Below are positions 61,969 through 64,000 of a stretch of DNA of 64,000 bases, piece after piece. How positions within the stretch are numbered: the stretch's first letter is position 1; the number at the start of each line of letters is the position of its first letter. The notes beneath the pieces were generated by a model. The model did no database searches, was not told the DNA's origin, and saw only the letters and a program-made list of their open reading frames with translations. Source of the stretch: Pseudomonadota bacterium (lineage in GTDB: Bacteria; Pseudomonadota; Alphaproteobacteria; Rhizobiales; Xanthobacteraceae); the NCBI GenBank assembly GCA_018242205.1, contig JAFECJ010000021.1:1-64000 (forward strand). Direction: 5' to 3'. The position numbers and the translations under genes are program-made.

Positions 61969-62970
61969 ATGCAACATCGCAAGACCCTGCTCGCTGTCGC
62001 CGTTTCGGCGTTGGCGTTGCTCGGGGCGTCGCAAGCCGGCGCCGCCGACAAGATCACCATGACGATGAACTGGCGCGCCGATTCGGCCCATCTCGGCTTC
62101 GCGCTCGCCAAGACCAAAGGTTACTACAGCGCCGAAGGCCTCGACGTCACGCTGCAGGAAGGGCGCGGCTCGGGCGTCGCCGCGCAACTGGTAGCGACCG
62201 GGCAGGCCGAACTCGGTTTTGCCGACGCTGGCGCCGCGCTCAACGTCGCGGCCAAGGGCGCGCCGATCAAGATCATCTCGACGATCTGGAAAGCCGGTCA
62301 GTTCGGCATCAACTTCCTGGAAAAGTCCGGCATCAAGACGCCGAAGGATCTGGTTGGCAAGAAGCTGTCGGTGCCGCCGGGCAGCGCGATGGTGCCGCTG
62401 GTGCCGCTGTTCCTCAAGGCCAACGGGCTTAAGGATTCGGACGTGACGATCATATCGGCCGCGCAGAATGCCAGCATCGGTCTCCTGACATCGGGCAATG
62501 TCGATGCCGTCGCCGAGACGCCGGAGAACATCGCCGTGCCGCTGGCGGCGCAGAACATCAAAGCCGGTCACATCTACTTCTACGATCACGGCGTGCCGTT
62601 GATCAGTCTCAGCCTCATCGCCCGCGAGGACAAGATCAAGGCCAATCCCGACCTCTACAAGCGCTTCATCCGTGCCACGCTGAAGGGCTGGCAGGAAGCG
62701 ATGAAGGACCCGAAGGCGGCGGTCGCGGCGATGAAGCAGGTGTTCCCGGAGTCGGACAAGACTCCGGAAGCGCTGATGACCAGCGCGCCTTACAGCTTCG
62801 CCTCGGTCTGCCCCGGCGGCAAGGGCGACAAGATCGGCGTAACCGACGCCAAGGGCTGGGAAGAGACCTACAAGGTCATGACCGCGGCGATGAACTTCCC
62901 CACCACGCAGCCGATCACGAACTACTACACCAACGAACTTCTCCCCGAGAAGCCGGTGCTCTGTCCGTAA
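61969..62970 (+). CDS. ABC transporter substrate-binding protein (NMT1/THI5-like)
   Basis: 333 aa. Signal peptide MQHRKTLLAVAVSALALLGA ending at AGA. Core KITMTMNWRADSAHLGFALA, KTKGYYSAEGLDVTLQEGRG and GFADAGAALNVAAKGAPIKI follow the NMT1/SsuA fold used for thiamine-precursor, sulfonate or aromatic ligands. GGGAGG precedes the ATG. Followed by a stem-loop and the second permease. Confidence 0.92.
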   Translation: MQHRKTLLAVAVSALALLGASQAGAADKITMTMNWRADSAHLGFALAKTKGYYSAEGLDVTLQEGRGSGVAAQLVATGQAELGFADAGAALNVAAKGAPIKIISTIWKAGQFGINFLEKSGIKTPKDLVGKKLSVPPGSAMVPLVPLFLKANGLKDSDVTIISAAQNASIGLLTSGNVDAVAETPENIAVPLAAQNIKAGHIYFYDHGVPLISLSLIAREDKIKANPDLYKRFIRATLKGWQEAMKDPKAAVAAMKQVFPESDKTPEALMTSAPYSFASVCPGGKGDKIGVTDAKGWEETYKVMTAAMNFPTTQPITNYYTNELLPEKPVLCP

Positions 62971-62980
62971 TCGCGTGTTG

Positions 62981-63022
62981 GCGCCTTCGCGGATGGCCTC
63001 GAATTGGCGTCCGCGGAGGCGC
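62981..63022. other. Intra-operon stem-loop after the binding-protein gene
   Basis: GCGCCTTCGCGGA (62981-62993) pairs with TCCGCGGAGGCGC (63010-63022) apart from one position, with a 16-nt loop and no T-run. Lies between the binding protein and second permease; likely an mRNA stabiliser that favours binding-protein expression. Confidence 0.5.
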
Positions 63023-63054
63023 TGTCGCCTTCGCTCTTTTGCCACAGGCCCTCA

Positions 63055-63867
63055 ATGTCTGACCAGATCGCCCCGGTCACATCGCCGCCAACGCCTGCCG
63101 CGAGACTCATTCGCGCCGGCTGGCTGTGGTCGATCCTCAATTCGGTGCTGTCGGTCGTCATCTTCCTGGCGCTGTGGGAAGGATTGATTCGCCTGTTCGA
63201 TGTACCGGTCTGGCTGGTGCCGAAGCCGTCCGACTTCCTCGGCCGCTTCCTCGTCGATTATCCGGAAATCCTGCGCAATGCGCTGGCGACGTCGGTTACA
63301 CTGGCTGCCGGGTTCGGCCTCGGCGTCGTGATCGCGGTGCCGCTGGCGCTGCTGATGGTGTCGATCGGCGCGCTGGAGCGCGGGCTCTATCCCGTCATCG
63401 TCTTCCTCAACATCATGCCGAAGACGGTGATCGGCCCGATCCTGATCATCTGGTTCGGCGTCAGCCCGCTGGTTTCGGTGCTGGTGGTCTTCCTGATGTG
63501 TTTCTTTCCCGTGCTGGTCGACAGCATGCATGGATTCCGCGCCGTCGATCCCCGACTCGATTATATCACCCGCTCGATGGGCGCGACGCCGTGGCAGGCG
63601 TTCCGCTATGTCCGGCTGCCGGCGTCGATGAGCCATATCTTTGCCGGCATGCGCATCGGTATCGTCAAGGCGGTCGAGGGCGTCATCATCGCCGAGTTCA
63701 TTGGCTCCAGCGCCGGGCTCGGCTTCATGATCATGCGGGCGTCGAGCTTCATGAACATGGAACTCCTGTTCTGCGGCCTGGTCGCCGTCGCCATCGTAGC
63801 GCTGATCTTCAACGCCCTGCTTGCCACGTCCGAGCGGATTATGATGCCTTGGGTACGTCCACGATGA
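63055..63867 (+). CDS. ABC transporter permease (SsuC/TauC-like), second
   Basis: 270 aa. EAA-loop motif ITRSMGATPWQAFRYVRLPA, and FLNIMPKTVIGPILIIWFGV. ATG 63055 (MSDQIAPVTSPPTPAARL) begins after the stem-loop; upstream ATG 63004 is in it. Its stop overlaps the ATPase start. Diverged from the first permease, so the importer is probably heterodimeric. Confidence 0.9.
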   Translation: MSDQIAPVTSPPTPAARLIRAGWLWSILNSVLSVVIFLALWEGLIRLFDVPVWLVPKPSDFLGRFLVDYPEILRNALATSVTLAAGFGLGVVIAVPLALLMVSIGALERGLYPVIVFLNIMPKTVIGPILIIWFGVSPLVSVLVVFLMCFFPVLVDSMHGFRAVDPRLDYITRSMGATPWQAFRYVRLPASMSHIFAGMRIGIVKAVEGVIIAEFIGSSAGLGFMIMRASSFMNMELLFCGLVAVAIVALIFNALLATSERIMMPWVRPR

Positions 63868-64000
63868 GCGTCGGAGCTTCCATCAATGCGCGCGGCCTTA
63901 CCAAGTCCTACGGGAGCGGGGAGGGCGCCTTCCATGCGCTGGGGCCCATCGATCTCGACATCAAGCCGGGCGAATTCGTGAGTCTGATTGGTCCGTCCGG
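63864..64000 (+). CDS. ABC transporter ATP-binding protein (partial, cut by window edge)
   Basis: The 45 codons present read MSVGASINARGLTKSYGSGE and end at EFVSLIGPSG, the start of the Walker A motif. It is the SsuB/TauB-type ATPase expected to power the permeases. ATG overlaps the permease stop (ATGA). The rest lies outside the window. Confidence 0.85.
   Translation, partial: MSVGASINARGLTKSYGSGEGAFHALGPIDLDIKPGEFVSLIGPS

Noticed and set aside
61261-63045. Long antisense open frame (about 594 codons) over the ABC permease and binding protein
   Set aside because: Arg/His-rich, low-complexity translation typical of a high-GC antisense frame; the plus strand holds recognisable genes.
1-64000. 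CRISPR arrays and rRNA genes
   Set aside because: No regularly spaced direct repeats and no rRNA-like segments were seen; one tRNA only.

Overview
The window is high-GC DNA whose gene content points to an alphaproteobacterium of the order Hyphomicrobiales (Bradyrhizobium / Rhodopseudomonas / Xanthobacteraceae-like). The pointers are many LysR and IclR regulators beside TAXI-TRAP, tripartite-tricarboxylate (Bug) and NMT1-type solute-binding proteins, a DUF2924 / large serine recombinase element of the kind common in this order, a P27 terminase fragment and molybdenum-cofactor genes. The species cannot be fixed from the sequence alone.

Layout. 1-4654: TAXI-TRAP binding protein (partial), a class III aminotransferase coupled to a LysR regulator, and a divergent D-amino-acid-dehydrogenase-like flavoprotein. 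4658-6475: ABC-F ATPase Uup. 6508-10344: a sulfotransferase, a DUF6916 protein, a GNAT acetyltransferase and three tandem tail-collar (MdpB-like) proteins. 10604-15334: a lasso-type RiPP cluster. It has a 57-aa precursor candidate, an asparagine-synthetase-like cyclase lacking Cys2, a B2 protease, a PqqD-like recognition protein, a sulfotransferase and an HPr-kinase-like protein. 15437-19609: TusA-like protein and molybdenum-cofactor genes (moeA-like, an HTH-MobB fusion, moeA, mobA).

19784-27802 is an accessory island beside tRNA-Ser(GGA). It carries a complete QatABCD anti-phage operon, an AT-richer serine recombinase, a nitroreductase and scars of an IS1595-type element. 27868-32632 is mostly chromosomal: a methyltransferase, an orphan pstS with a Pho box, a FlgC-like mini-protein, a DedA-like membrane protein and a trypsin-like protease. 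32767-39347 is a second mobile element. It has a recombination module with four consecutive 4-nt gene overlaps and prophage remnants: a replication-type HTH protein, a ParB-methyltransferase preceded by a 13-G tract, and a small terminase with no large subunit.

40320-46454 is a two-component regulon. The regulator, kinase, DedA and PAP2 phosphatase genes run one way. Two COG4705 membrane proteins, a small secreted protein and a membrane-anchored tyrosine phosphatase run the other way. Direct repeats spaced 11 bp lie between the two arms and again before the second COG4705 gene. 46488-52319 holds a DUF6671-dabA-dabB inorganic-carbon uptake operon with a divergent LysR gene. 52492-55962 has small secreted or membrane proteins, an AhpD-like and a DUF1330 protein. 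56089-64000 is a catabolic/transport region: LysR, IclR with a Bug binding protein and a BKACE enzyme, then IclR with an ABC importer that runs off the right edge.

The points most worth following are the lasso-type cluster, whose precursor ends in the serine expected by the kinase, its shared intergenic region with the tail-collar genes, the Qat island and the 11-bp-spaced response-regulator sites.
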